From NCBI GenBank assembly GCA_949126835.1, contig OX421507.1:27788822-27852821 (forward strand): a DNA stretch of 64,000 bases, read 5' to 3'. A program made the position numbers and the translations under genes. This DNA comes from Anisus vortex. Lineage: Eukaryota; Mollusca; Gastropoda; Planorbidae. The notes beneath the pieces are model-generated. The model saw only the letters and a program-made list of their open reading frames with translations, searched no databases and was not told the origin of the DNA. This document shows, one piece after another, positions 1 to 12,100 of this stretch (the stretch's first letter is position 1; each line of letters opens with the position of its first letter).

Positions 1-145
1 TCTGATGTGAAAAATTATTAGACGGTATATTGGGCTAGGCCTAGATAGGTCAGTGACACACGTGTTTTCAAATTGACCAATCGGGATCCTCGCGGGGCTT
101 AACACTGTCTTTTTATATATATAGATATATATATATATAGGCCCC

Positions 146-201
<56 letters not shown>

Positions 202-204
202 TAT
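1..204. repeat. Intergenic or intronic start with (TA)n microsatellite
   Basis: Unannotatable sequence followed by an interrupted TA dinucleotide run at about 113-197. No coding signal. Confidence 0.75.
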
Positions 205-360
205 CAGTAGCGTAGACAGGGGGGGGGAGAAGAAAGGGGGAGCGACAGCTCCCTCTACGACCATTTTCGAAAAAAGGGCCTTTTTAAGAAACAATATTTC
301 ATTAATAATTTTTTTGTCACGAAAATTTATGCTGTTTTAAATTTTATTCTTTAAATTTAA
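205..360 (+). mobile_element. DNA-transposon end, CAGTAGCGTAG family
   Basis: Starts CAGTAGCGTAGACAGG and continues through a stretch with CTACGACCATTTTCGAAAAA that is shared with the sequence from 53745. Relatives of this end recur in reverse at 59083 and about 62350. The far end of this copy was not located; a further C-rich stretch lies at 465-500. Confidence 0.55.
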
Positions 361-560
361 TTTCAACAAAATATTTGTGTAAAATATAATTAATAAACAT
401 AATTTAGATTTATTACCTTTTATAGCCAGTACATTGCTCTACATCAAAATAAGAATCCTAATTCACCCCCCCCCCCTCTCTCCTTTTTCCATCCGCCCCC
501 CAAAAAAGTTGTCAACGGAAGCTTATCAACATTTTTAATCTTAGCAACATCACTGAAAGC

Positions 561-1665
561 TTTTTTTTTGGTGCGTCGACTCATTCGGCTCTTATTATTC
601 AATTAACAATATTCAAAGATTAAACAAACAGAACATCAAGCACAGTTATCTAGAAACATACATTTTTGTCTAAGAATGAATTTAACACATGGTAAGTAAT
701 ATTTTAATTACATTACTTTTAAGCTCTGGTCGTACCAAGAATTACGATATTTAAAATTATAATTATATGTTGCGACTTATAGGCTATAGGCCTATTATTA
801 CATACGTTGGTCTAGGTCAGTGTAGGTATGTTAAAATCCGATCTTTTTACTCCCTTTATTTTAAGTTGCAATGTCTGCAATTCCCGTCAATCGTGGTGCA
901 AAACTTTGCTTCGATTTTTCGACCACTTCCCGTGGTCCGATCGAGCTGAAATTTGGACGGCAGATTTGTGGCGCCTAACAATACATCCTATCAAATTTCA
1001 GTTAAAACGACTTAATAATACTACACTTATGACAATATTCATTTCTTAAAAGGAAAGTATAAGAAATATTTTGATTTCGCGTTAAAAATGCCTGTGTAAC
1101 TTTTTATACTTTTTTCGGCGCAAAGCTAGAAAAAAACGTAATTATGCGCTACGATTATTTTTAGAACAATTTATACGGAGTAACGAAATATTTTTGAGAT
1201 TTGCAACACAGATATTTTTTCTGTACGTTTCATTTGCAGTAGTCAATCAATTATTTAATTACATGATGGTAAACTTAGTTTGCAAATAAAGGGAGTATAA
1301 TAAAAACTTCGTTTTTATGGTTTTCTTGTTTATTCATTTATTTATTTTTTGGTTATAAAAACTGTTCCGTTGCTCGGCAAACATTGTGGATGGTAGGTAT
1401 GCTTCGCTCGTAGTATTTTTGTTTAACAAAAATCTATCACGCTTTATGATTTCAGTAAACTTGACTTATTTTTAATAATACACACGTTTAAGTTTAATTT
1501 GTAGACATTGGTTTGCTTTTTATTATATTTACTAGTGGTTATGCCCGTCAAAATGACGGAAAAACGAATGTGATTTGTTGAGAGAGAAAGAAAAAAGACT
1601 ATGACAATAAAAACTTAAGTGAGATCGTTTCTTTCGGTATTTAGTTTTTGTTCTTATTAATTGTT
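561..1665. other. AT-rich stretch without recognised gene
   Basis: Two short overlapping frames (767-1049) have no recognisable domain and sit in low-complexity AT-rich DNA. I see no exon of the M13 gene here. Confidence 0.5.
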
Positions 1666-1695
1666 TCTGGTCGCCCAGACCCTGGCATATGCATA
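1660..1695 (-). repeat. Copy of the CCAGGGTC-GACCAGAAACAA repeat, inverted
   Basis: The reverse complement holds CATATGCCAGGGTC followed by GACCAGAAACAA. Direct copies lie at 4822-4855 and 5155-5182, each next to an AAATACCGAAAA stretch. It directly abuts the LINE tail at 1705. It could be a transposon end. Confidence 0.6.
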
Positions 1696-1704
1696 AGAAA
1701 TGTT

Positions 1705-2293
1705 GCTGGCAAACTTCTGGTGTTGGACTATTGTAATTCGCTTTTGGCTGGTCTCTCGGCCTCCTCCCTTCAAGGACTCCAACGTATCCAGAACTGCGCA
1801 GCCCGACTAGTTCTCAAGAAGAAGAAGTCAAATAATATCAATCATCTGCTCCGATCTCTGCACTGGCTACCCATCAACAACCGGATCTCATATAAGCTGG
1901 CTTCTCTGTTATAGGTGCTTGAATATCTGCGCCCCGGATTATCTTCGCTCTTGTATGGAGCTCTACACCCAGTCCCGCCCACTTCGTTCGGCTTCTGACG
2001 CGCTTACTCTGCGGATCCCTCGTGTGAGGCTAGTGTCCGCTGGCGAACGTTCATTTTCCTACGCTGGACCGTCCGCTTGGAATCACCTCCCACTACAGCT
2101 TCGCCAGAGCCCTAGCTATGACGCCTTCAGGAGCCAGCTGAAGACTCACATATTTCGTCAGCAGAATTAGCGTATTACTACATATTTCGTTGTCTGTCTG
2201 TATTCTGTAACTGTCGTCTGCGCATAGAACTGTCACCAACGGGATATGCGCTATATAAGCACCGTTATTATTAGTATTATTTATTATTATTAA
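1705..2293 (+). mobile_element. CR1/L2-like LINE 3' end
   Basis: The C-terminal tail of a non-LTR retrotransposon ORF2: DYCNSLLAGL, LQRIQNCAARLVL, LHWLPINNRISYKLA and, after a one-base frameshift near 1912, the frame with LRIPRVR, GERSFSYAGPSAWN and FRSQLKTHIF, ending at a TAG at 2168-2170. A short 3' UTR with GCGCTATATAAGC runs into a (TTA)n tail at about 2265-2293, typical of this group. It is 5' truncated, so it is dead. The same tail sequence recurs at about 52345-52380. Confidence 0.88.
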
Positions 2294-4140
2294 AAAGTAG
2301 GAAACAGCTGTTATTAATAATATTAAATTAAAACTATTATACTATTGTTAGACTGGAGCTCTATCACTTCAGTACTTTTGGCGGTTGTCTAGGAATGGCT
2401 CAACGAACCCCCTTCTAAAAATAAAATTTCTCCTTGTTCACAAACAAATTCACTCTCCGTGGCGATTTTTCAATAATCAATCAAATTTCATTATTGAAGT
2501 GCTTGTAAAAATGGCGTGGCATTCCCACTGTAGTGTCGAGTTGCGTCACCTTGATTTTTCCGATAAATATCTGGACAACAATGCAGCTTGAATAATGATA
2601 AAACGCTATTACCTTGAGTATTTGAAAAAATATAATTCCAGATGTTTTGACCTCTTGTAATGCTGATAATTATTAACCGGACTGAGATCCCATGCTAGAC
2701 TGGAGATCTTCCGTTTGGCGGTTATCTAGGAATGATTCTTATTTGGCCCAACGGTAAACTATGTCTCTCTGACGATAGAAAATAATTGTGCAGCAATTTT
2801 TCAATTTGGTCGATCTAGATTAGTATTCAAATTATCTTCAAGCAACTGCATTATGTAGCCAACTTTTATTCAACAAGTAAAACTGTAAAAAATTCATGGA
2901 GTACAGATAGAGCAATATTAATGTGACCTATCAAGACGGAAGGTAAGCTATCGTCTGTCGGCAGGCTAGGCTCGAGACTATTTTATAGGCCTACTCCCCG
3001 GCAAAAAGTCCAAGCGCGGGAATATGACATCACGCCCCCCCCCTTGCCTCTATCCAATGGAAAGCTTGCATTTAATAGACAGCTCAATTCTATGAATAAT
3101 TATTACTAACCTTCGCGGGCAAAACTAAGCTATCTATTGGCTGTAATATCAGAAAATGTCTAGGAATAATCCAGTTACAGCTGGTTTATGAATGAATCGT
3201 CGTTTAAATGATCTTAACTCTGTCTTTTGTTTTAAGACGAATGAAAAATAAACCAATGCATAAGTTAATGTAGGAGAAAATAAACAGTCGCGTCCTAACA
3301 ATGAAAGTATTTTAAGTAGGAACATTATGTTGAGGGCAAAGATTAATAGATGGGTGGTTCAAATAATTAGTGTTATACACTGTCACGTAACACTATCGAA
3401 AAGAAAAAGAAACCCACAAATACCAAAAATAAAAAGGTAAATAAAGAAAAACGTAGAAAATAATATTTCAATATATGGAATCCTTCCATCCTCAAGGGAT
3501 GATGGCGAAACAACATATATAATTACCGTGAGTTTGTTTGTCTGTTTATATATTTATTTATATATATGTTTGTTCGCTATAGGCTCCTAAGCCTTTTGAC
3601 TAATCGGGACAAAAGTTAAATGTATAAATCGGAAACGTAATCCAAAAGATAATTTTATTTTATGACTTATAATCATGAATGAGTTAATTCATAAATAAAA
3701 AAAGTATATCCATCTATAATTTTTTGTACAAATAAATATAACCGTACATAGCAAACGGCCGTTGCAACTCATTGACTATTTTGAACGCGAGATTCACTAT
3801 GTTGAACGCGAGGGTCTTTTCGGGATTTCCCAATTCTGCTGTTGTTTTTTTAATGTGGCGAGACCTTTTTTAAAAGTTACGCACCGCAATTTGGCTTGGA
3901 GAAATTCAATGGTTCACTTAAAAATAAATAAAAGCGTATGACGTAATGTCTATCATATTATTTCTTTTTTTAAATTATAGATGTTTGCATTATTTTTCTA
4001 ATAAAAGTAACCAAATGTTTTAACTATTTAATGGATTTACGTCGCTATTGAGAATTTCCTTTAATAGGCGACTGTATGCACTCTATAAATAAAAGGATAC
4101 GAATTATAAAAAAAACAAGTTAGGCCTATAAATGATTACT
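2294..4140. other. AT-rich noncoding stretch
   Basis: Contains two related segments around 2350-2395 and 2690-2735 that share TAGACTGGAG, TTTGGCGGTT and TCTAGGAATG, which suggests an old duplication or a repeat family. A C-rich patch lies at 3035-3045. No gene recognised. Confidence 0.5.
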
Positions 4141-4159
4141 TTTAAATACCGGTTACCGT

Positions 4160-4465
4160 AAGCTTGACAGCAACAATATAAAATAAAAACTATATACCGA
4201 AAGAAACATTCTCAATACTGTTTTATTGATACAATAAGCAAGAACAAAAATTAAATACCGAAAAAATATTTTCAATTTAGTTTTTATTGCATTGAAATAT
4301 TATTTTCTAATTTTTTCTTATATTATTTACCTTTTTTTAATGTTTTGTATTTGTGTTGTTTTTTTTCTTTTAGATAAAATATTATTGTTAATTTAATATT
4401 ATTAATAACAAGTCAAGCCAACAAATTTGTTCGCTACATTTTAATATCGAATTTAAAAGTCTCTT
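4160..4465 (+). repeat. Direct repeat, copy 1 (about 270 bp)
   Basis: Starts near AAGCTTGACAG and holds ATACCGAAAGAAACATTCTC, AATACAATAAGCAA and AACAAGTCAAG. A diverged second copy lies at 4860-5130. Together with the GC-rich block between them they look like a duplicated or terminally repeated mobile element. Confidence 0.6.
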
Positions 4466-4840
4466 AAAAAAAAATGGACGAGCCTGTAACGGGGAAGGAT
4501 TCCGCAGCCCAGCGATCGTTCACTGCGGTTCCCTTAAGGATCATTATCGTGGTGACTCGCTAGTATACCTGCACTGTCACCCGTAGCACAAATCCTATAG
4601 ACCTACTATAGGTACATGCATCCAGGCACCGGGTGGTTCTCGAGACGGGATTGCAGCGTCCATTGCTTCCTCCCCACCGAGACCAGTGGTCTCTCGGCAG
4701 TGTAATGGACCGCAGATCAGCTGCGAGGGCTGTGCCCCATGCGTTCGCCCGCCAGTGTATTCTTAATGGGAATGTATCGGCAGTTTACACACTACGCCAG
4801 TCCATGAGGCCACAATTCTAATGCATATGCCAGGGTCAGG
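4466..4840. other. GC-rich island of unknown origin
   Basis: About 370 bp of unusually GC-rich sequence in AT-rich surroundings, flanked by the two direct repeats. It has a 62-codon frame (4633-4821) with no recognisable domain. It may be a fragment of a transposon or of captured host sequence. It contains AAGGATCATTA, the last bases of 18S rRNA, but the flanks do not match rRNA. Confidence 0.4.
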
Positions 4841-4859
4841 TCGACCAGAAACAATTAAA

Positions 4860-5130
4860 AATAACAAATACTAAATACCGAAAAAACATTCTCAACACTG
4901 TTTTATTAATACAATAAGCAATAACAAAAAATAAATACCGAAAAAGATCATTATCACATTAGTTTTTATGGTATTGAAATATTATTTTGTACGCTTTTTG
5001 TATTATTTACCTTTTTATTGTTTGGTATTTTTTTTTCTTTTAAATAGTATAATGTTGTTAATCTAATGGGCTATTTATTATTCATAACAAGTCAAGTCAA
5101 CACAACTGTTTGCTACGTTTTAATACCAGA
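4860..5130 (+). repeat. Direct repeat, copy 2
   Basis: Diverged copy of 4160-4465 (ATACCGAAAAAACATTCTC, AATACAATAAGCAA, AACAAGTCAAG). It is preceded by CATATGCCAGGGTC and followed by AGCTTGACAG and another CCAGGGTC copy at 5160. Confidence 0.6.
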
Positions 5131-5574
5131 AGCTTGACAGTAACAACTATTATGCTATGCCAGGGTCAGGGCGACCAGAAACAAGTAAAAAGAACAAAAA
5201 CAAAATACCGAAAAAAAAGTTCTTTGTCTTTATTGTAATATCCAAAATGAACTATGTTTTTTTAAAAAAAGATTTCACCACTTTCTAATGATGTCCTTCG
5301 TATTATTTTTTTAGTATAATCAATGCAAATTTGTCTTTTCCAAACTATAACTTAGTTTGCCCGGGGGCGGAGAGCGGGAACAGAAAATGGGTAACAAAAG
5401 GGATATTTAGAACCGAAAATAGATGTTGAGAAAAAAAAGGATACTAACGTCCCTAATGTGAAGTAGAAGACTGACGATAATAATAACAACGGATTATTTA
5501 ATCACTCAAATAGAGTGCCCATAAACTTTTTAATATTAACGCCTACACATAAATGTGCAGTCCTTTAAAATCAT

Positions 5575-5732
5575 TTGTTTCGCATTTTCGGTTTATTTTT
5601 CGGTTTCGGCCAAAGTTGTAGTTAAACTTTTGGTTTCGGCTTCGGTTTCGGCCGAAAGTCAATGTATAATATTCGGTATGTTTTCGTTTTTGGCCGAAAC
5701 TAAACATTTGGTTTCGGTCGGTCTCTAGTTTT
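5575..5732. repeat. TTTCGGCCGAAA-rich repeat, transposon-end-like
   Basis: Repeated GGTTTCGG and GGCCGAAA words in both orientations, ending GGTCGGTCTCTAG. Such pronoun-like palindromic ends occur in hAT-type nonautonomous elements; that assignment is inference. Confidence 0.4.
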
Positions 5733-6080
5733 TAGCATAGCCACCACCATGGCTCCAAATGTCGGCACTTTTAGATCACAAGAATGCTCCTCCCGTAACT
5801 GAAATGGCCCAAGGATATTGAGGAATAACTGCTTTCTTTATATTGACACTTGCTTTCGTAGTAGACATGAAAATAGAGACAATGTGAACGTTTTTTCGAC
5901 TGGTGTTCGCAACATGCTGGTGTTCGCGCTGAGGTGATTTACTCTAAGTTTGATATTTCATTAAAATAGTTATGTTAAGAAAAAGTCAAACTCTTTTATG
6001 GACTTTGCCATGTAATTAATAACTCTTTTATTGACTTATTAATTACTTGGCAAAATATACTCTGTTTGTTTTTTTATTAG

Positions 6081-6179
6081 GGTCTAGACATGATCGCTGA
6101 GCTTAAAAATGCATTTAATGAGTTTTTACAAAAATCGGACTGGATGGACGAGAAAACGAAACATAATGCAGAGGAAAAG
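6081..6179 (+). CDS. M13 peptidase exon a
   Basis: Phase 0 to 0, 33 codons, starting [12 protein letters not shown] and ending KHNAEEK. The acceptor is a pyrimidine-rich tract ending TTAG and the donor is GTAACA. It corresponds to the helical stretch before the IGYPD motif, where M13 enzymes have a conserved WMDxxTK. This is the most 5' exon I can identify. The upstream 6 kb holds no recognisable M13 exon, so a long intron precedes it. Confidence 0.93.
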
Positions 6180-9100
6180 GTAACAAGACTTTCCACATAG
6201 AAAATATGTGTATGCAACTTTTAAAAGTAATCATAATTGACAGAAAAACATTATAATGTTTGTTTTGTATTAACGTTTTAAAAGTATTTTCAGCCATTCA
6301 AATACAATGAATTGTTACAAAGTCATCATTTAAAAATGATGATACATTTGTCAAATTTTTTCATCATTTCAAAAAGATGATAGTTTGTCCAATTTTGTTA
6401 TCATTTCAAAATGATGATAATTTGTTGCATTTGGTTATCTTCTCGACATGATAATAATTTGTCAAATTTTGTCATCTTGTCAAAATGATGGTAATTTGTC
6501 TTATTATGTCATCTTTGAAAATGATGGTAATTGGTCAGATTTTGTCATCTTTTCAAAATGATGTTAATTTGTCTTATTATGTCATCTTGTCAAAATGATG
6601 TTAATTTGTCCCATTTTGTCATCTTGTCAAAACGATGTTAATTTGTCCAATTATGTCATCTTTTCAAAATGTTGATAATTTGTCCCATATTGTCATCTTG
6701 TCAAAATGATGATAATTTGTTCGATTTTGTCATCGTGTCAAAATGATGGTAATTTGTCCAATTTCGTCATTTTTTCAAAATGATGATAATTTTTCCCATT
6801 TCGTCATCTTGTCAAAATTATGGTAATTTGTACAATTTTTTCATCATGTCAAAATGATGGTATTTTGTCCAATTTCGTCATCTTGTTAAAATTATGGTAA
6901 TTTGTCCGATTTTGTCATTTGAAGACGGTTTTTCTCTTAAACAATATTGAATTTCAAAAACATGTTTAGTAATAGTGGCAGTATTTTTGTAAGGGACGTT
7001 TTACATTTGTTTTACAACAACTTTAAATAAAGACATACATTTATTTATTACAGTGTGAAAATGCGGGATAGTGTGGTCAGAACGATGCTTTCGTGACTGC
7101 AATATTCACACGTTGGGTTCCCTACCTCACTTGGTTCGTTGGTCTAGAGATCAATGGCAATGTTTCAGACCAGGCAATACTCCGTTGATAATGCTCGATA
7201 TTTTTATTTGCGCACTAATCACCCAGCAGGTTTCGTCTACTCTTCTCACAATCACTCAAAATGACAAACGAATTAAGAAAACAGACAATCAGCGTTAAGT
7301 GTATAGACTTTACGTTTAATCTGTAATCACATGTAGAAATCAACATATAAACAATCAGACACATCTATCAGAACAACCACTGTATTTGGACGAGTCCAAA
7401 CATTGGTAAAATATCAAAATAGGGAAAATGAATTATTCGGTAATAACGAGTACACATATATTACAGCACATTATTAAAATAATCCGAAATCAGTCACACG
7501 TTATAGCTTTCCGTGTGTGTGTGTATCGAAAGTCAAGTCTACACAATATATATATGAAAACACTGGCAGTCAGGGTCGGTCCTTCGTATGTCGTCACCAA
7601 ACCCAGTCATCTGTCAATTAGTGTCTCAGAGGCGTTTCCGACTGACCAAGGCTATTATCTCCCTTTGTCTTGTCTCCTAGTTGGTCTACAAACGTCTAGG
7701 TCAAACATTGCACCATCTTTCAATCTTAGTATATCTCCATGCTTCTAACGAGTCCTTTGTCCGCAGACATACTTAATGGTCTATCTGTACGGTATCACTA
7801 CATCCTACCTCCCGCCTAGACAAAGGCGCTCAATAGAGCTATGCAGACGCGGTCAAACTCAAAGGAACAGATAACACCAAGTAAGGAGTGGCTGCTTGTA
7901 CCTGCGCGAGGTCCGTATACGAAAAAAGGAACAAAGGGGAGCGGTTTTGTGAAATAATACAGTTCTATTAGAATTAAACATTAACATTATTTTATTCTGA
8001 CAGAATAAATTCATGTTTTCGAAAATTGGCTACCCGGATGAAGTGCACAATGATACATATCTTGATCATTATTATTTCAATGTAAGTTATAGTCTAATAA
8101 ATTAGTCTGATATTACATTTGCTATCTACATTCATAGTAAAATAATGTCAGCAATATATGTAAAGCAAAGATATATAATACCAATCTATTTGTCTAGCTA
8201 GCAATCTATGTGTGTAGCAAATTAATAGCTAGCTATCTGTATGTGCAGGGAAATGTAACCTAGCAATCTATATGTGTTGTGAAATATAAACTGATTAATC
8301 AGAGCCTTTACAAGCTTATGTAGCGCCCCAGGGCAAAAGTTTCAGCGCCACCCCCTTGCTTACTGTAACTGCTTGTTTAGTGCTATATTTGCTCTATTTA
8401 GACTACATTTGCCGCCCCCCCCCCCTGGAAGTGTCGCCCCCGGGCATAATTATGACCCCCTCTGTCCTAAATGAGGGCACTGTTAAGCAATCTATATGTA
8501 TAGCGAAATATAAGCTACCAATCTATGTGTTGTGAAATGGAGGCTAGCAATCTAAAGGTATATTGAAATAAGAATAGAACGTCTATTATTGATCCTATTG
8601 ACCACGGAACAGCTCGATTTGTGCATTATTGCAATAAAACACATATAACTGCTAAATAATTGCAATAAATAAGGGAAAACAACAAAATTATTGCTATAAA
8701 ACGCAAATCACAGCTCTAATTGTTGATTCTAAATTAAGCGAAATTCGATAAGAGAGTAAGATTACCAAGTTTATCTATCATTACTTATAAGGTTGAAGGA
8801 CAAGGCCCATTTCTTCGTTTATGTGTTAATAATGTTTTATAATATTGTGAATTCTATTCTTGTCATTCCATGTGTATGTTGTTGTTTTTTTTTACCACAG
8901 ATTACCTTCAATAATGAAACATACCTTGAGAATATGCTGAATTATGACAACTATTATTTCTACACGTCTTTCCGAGAAATCAGGCTACCTATAAATAAAG
9001 AAGCGTAAGTGAAATTCAGTACTCGATTCATCGAATTATAATTACCTTATCGACCATCAGAGTTAGATCAGCGTAACAATTCATGAATGCCTTTTCGCTA

Positions 9101-12100
9101 ATGTGTAATAAATATTATGTTATCAACTTAGAATATAGCATTATACATTTGCGTGTTAACGTTAGAGATGGGAATAGATCCCACTTTTAGAAGTTCAAGT
9201 TCGGGTTCCATACGGTTTGGCAAGCTGTGTTTGAGTTCGGTGTGACAGTTCGGGTTCGGTTAGCATTACTAATTGATATATCACTCGCTGACCTATTTGA
9301 CTCATTTTGCCTACGACTATTTAACATCACCTTATCCAAGGAGATAACTTGCATTGCCCCTTCCCTATCAGTTTAAGCATTTATTATAGAAATCATTTAT
9401 TGATTTTATCATTATGTCAGTTTAGAATTGTATTATTATTATAAGTAAATACTATAAACTAGAAGAAAGCAATGAGTCAGGTTTGATATGTTTAATACAT
9501 TATATAGAAGCTCACAAGAACAGCTGACCGTTATTCGATACTAATTCATATTCCAGCGCAACCGGAACTTTCGAGACAAACACAATAACTAAATACAGAG
9601 AGACACAATCATAACAACTAAGTAACAAAACATTCTCACTACAAGAACTAAAGTAGACATTGAACAGTAATAGATTTTCCATGTCCTTTAATCATATTAT
9701 GCAACCTTATTTCTGAAGAGTATTTAAAGTATCCCGTCGGACCAAATTGATCCATAGCGCCGGTGAAGACGTGTCAATGGCATACTAAGTGATTGTATGG
9801 CCAGCACAATGCCCATCAGCATTTACTTTATCAGATATTTATCAGAACTGAGGGAGACTCAGAGACACCCTTCGCGAACAAATTATCCCATATCTTTCTG
9901 AGGTCTTATTTTTTCTTGGTTTTACTTATGTTATAGAAAGTCATAGTGTAATACACAAATGAAAGTTTGTAAAGAAATTTATTTTTTAAAGAAATATTTA
10001 GATTTTTTAAAATGTTCTTAAGAATGGACGCCAGCAGAAAATGAAACTTAACCTTGCATGTTTGCAACATAAACAGGGCCTTTTATCTCATTGAAAAATA
10101 CTTTTTTTTTACAATTTAAGTTAAAATGTTTAATTTATAGCTTTTCAAAACAATAAGATAAGAAAATAGCGTAATAAAACATTGGTATTTGAATGACATC
10201 CGGGCACCGAATGGGTTAACTGAACAAACCAGGAAAACTAATAACATCATTAAAAACACATAATTAAAAATTCAAGACTAGACTCTGATCACAGATAAGC
10301 GTAGGACGCAATAATCTTCTTTACAGAAGGAGCGTGTGTCATATATTATATAAGATTATATAAATAATATATATAATTTTTGTAAGTATGCAATTTTAGT
10401 AAAAATCACGACATACTTCGTTCGAGCGCTAAAAAAAAAAAGCAGACACATGAAGAAAATATTTAGACAGATCAGTATATATATTCTTTACATTCAATTA
10501 AAACATTGCAAACTATTAACTTAATTGTATGTCTTAAATCACATTTTACGAAGTGTCCTTAAAAAAGTACGCCAGCAGCATATGGGTTATTACCATCACT
10601 AGGATTCAAACCAAGGACATTTGATACGCCAGCCGAATGCTCTGCCGCCCTGGGCCTGGAATTATAATGTAATACGTATTAATATAATGTGCTTTTAAAA
10701 AGGTTATAAGAATATCTTTTATATTCCCAGTTGGGCTATGTCAGCATCATTAGTTAACGCTTACTACAACCGGGCGCTAAACGAAATTGGTAAGAACATT
10801 AATTTTATAGTATCTTAAAGTCAGTCTCTTTTCCAATGCTTTTATTGAATATCAATAATATTATGATTTAATCAACATTGCTTTATATTTTTTCAGGATT
10901 TCCAGCTGCAATTTTACAGCCACCATTTTATAGCAAGTCATTTCCCATGTAAGTCACACAGCAGCTTACGATTGAACGAATGAATACATCTGTTTAGTTT
11001 ACTTGTGAACAATTGAACATTTCTAGAACAGTTATTCCCAAACTTCTTAATGCCTCGACGCCTTAATACAGCTTGTCACGTTTTGTGGCGACCCACAACC
11101 ATATAATTATTTTCGTCTTTACCTTAAAACTGTAATTTGCTACTATTATGAGTTGTAATGTAAATATATAATATGCAGGATGTATTTTTCATTGTTACAA
11201 ATATAGCCTAGTGATTAATCATAAAAACAGTATATTATATATAGTGAGATGTAGATTTCTAACACGAACGTTAGCGCTATGGTTGAAATTGGGTCTTTCT
11301 CATCGAGTCAGTTTTTGCAAGAGCACAAGCAAGATCTTTCTCCACAAAAAGTCTACTTCTGATAACTAGGAAGCTGGAAAACCATGTTTAAAAAGAAATT
11401 TTTGTTGGAAACGAAAGATGAGGGCGCAACACAGTCTCAGTCAAAAATGTATATCGAAAATATATGTTTTTCGATGATCTTAGTCGATCCCCGTGAAATG
11501 GTCGTTCGACCAACAAAGAAATAGCGGCCCATTAGGTTGGGAACCGCTATTCTAGAAGGACCCAACGGGGTAGGATATTTGTATTAGAGACTGGAATCAA
11601 ACCCACTTTTTGAAGTTTGGATTGTTCGGTTCAGCTACTGCACAGTTTGAGTTCCAATTGTTCGGTTCGGGTTTCCCATCTCCCATCTCTAAATTTGTAT
11701 AAAGCTTTGAGTAACATTATCAATTGAAGAATGTGACTATCTTCGGGTATATATCATGACATCTAATTGACCGTTCAACTTAAAATTAAGTCAACCAATA
11801 AAACAACTATAAAATTTAAAAGCGAACATTAAAAACCTGAAAGCATAACTATTTTCTCTTTACTACAATTCTAAGTATGTGAAGTAAGAAAATAAAGCAT
11901 ATTATAAAGAAGCAAGGAAGTAATTGAGTTACTAAAATATTAATGCGAGTATCATTTAAATTTATGTAAACTATGTAAGCGAACATCACAAGTTAAAAAG
12001 CTTTTATGTAAGTAACGCATAAAAAAAGTAAAATAAGTAAAGTATCCCGTGGGGCCAAATTGATCCATTGGCCATTGTATTGGCCACGGCGTGCTAGGGG

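Noticed and set aside
4525..4545. AAGGATCATTA, as at the 3' end of 18S rRNA
   Set aside because: The match is about 11 bases and the sequence before it does not fit 18S; chance is likely.
8793..9008. Separate small gene
   Set aside because: It is intron sequence running in frame into exon c; its 3' half is the exon itself.
9163..11691. One 2.5-kb element bounded by inverted TAGAGATGGG ends
   Set aside because: Exons d and e of the M13 gene lie between the ends and the flanks do not show a target duplication.
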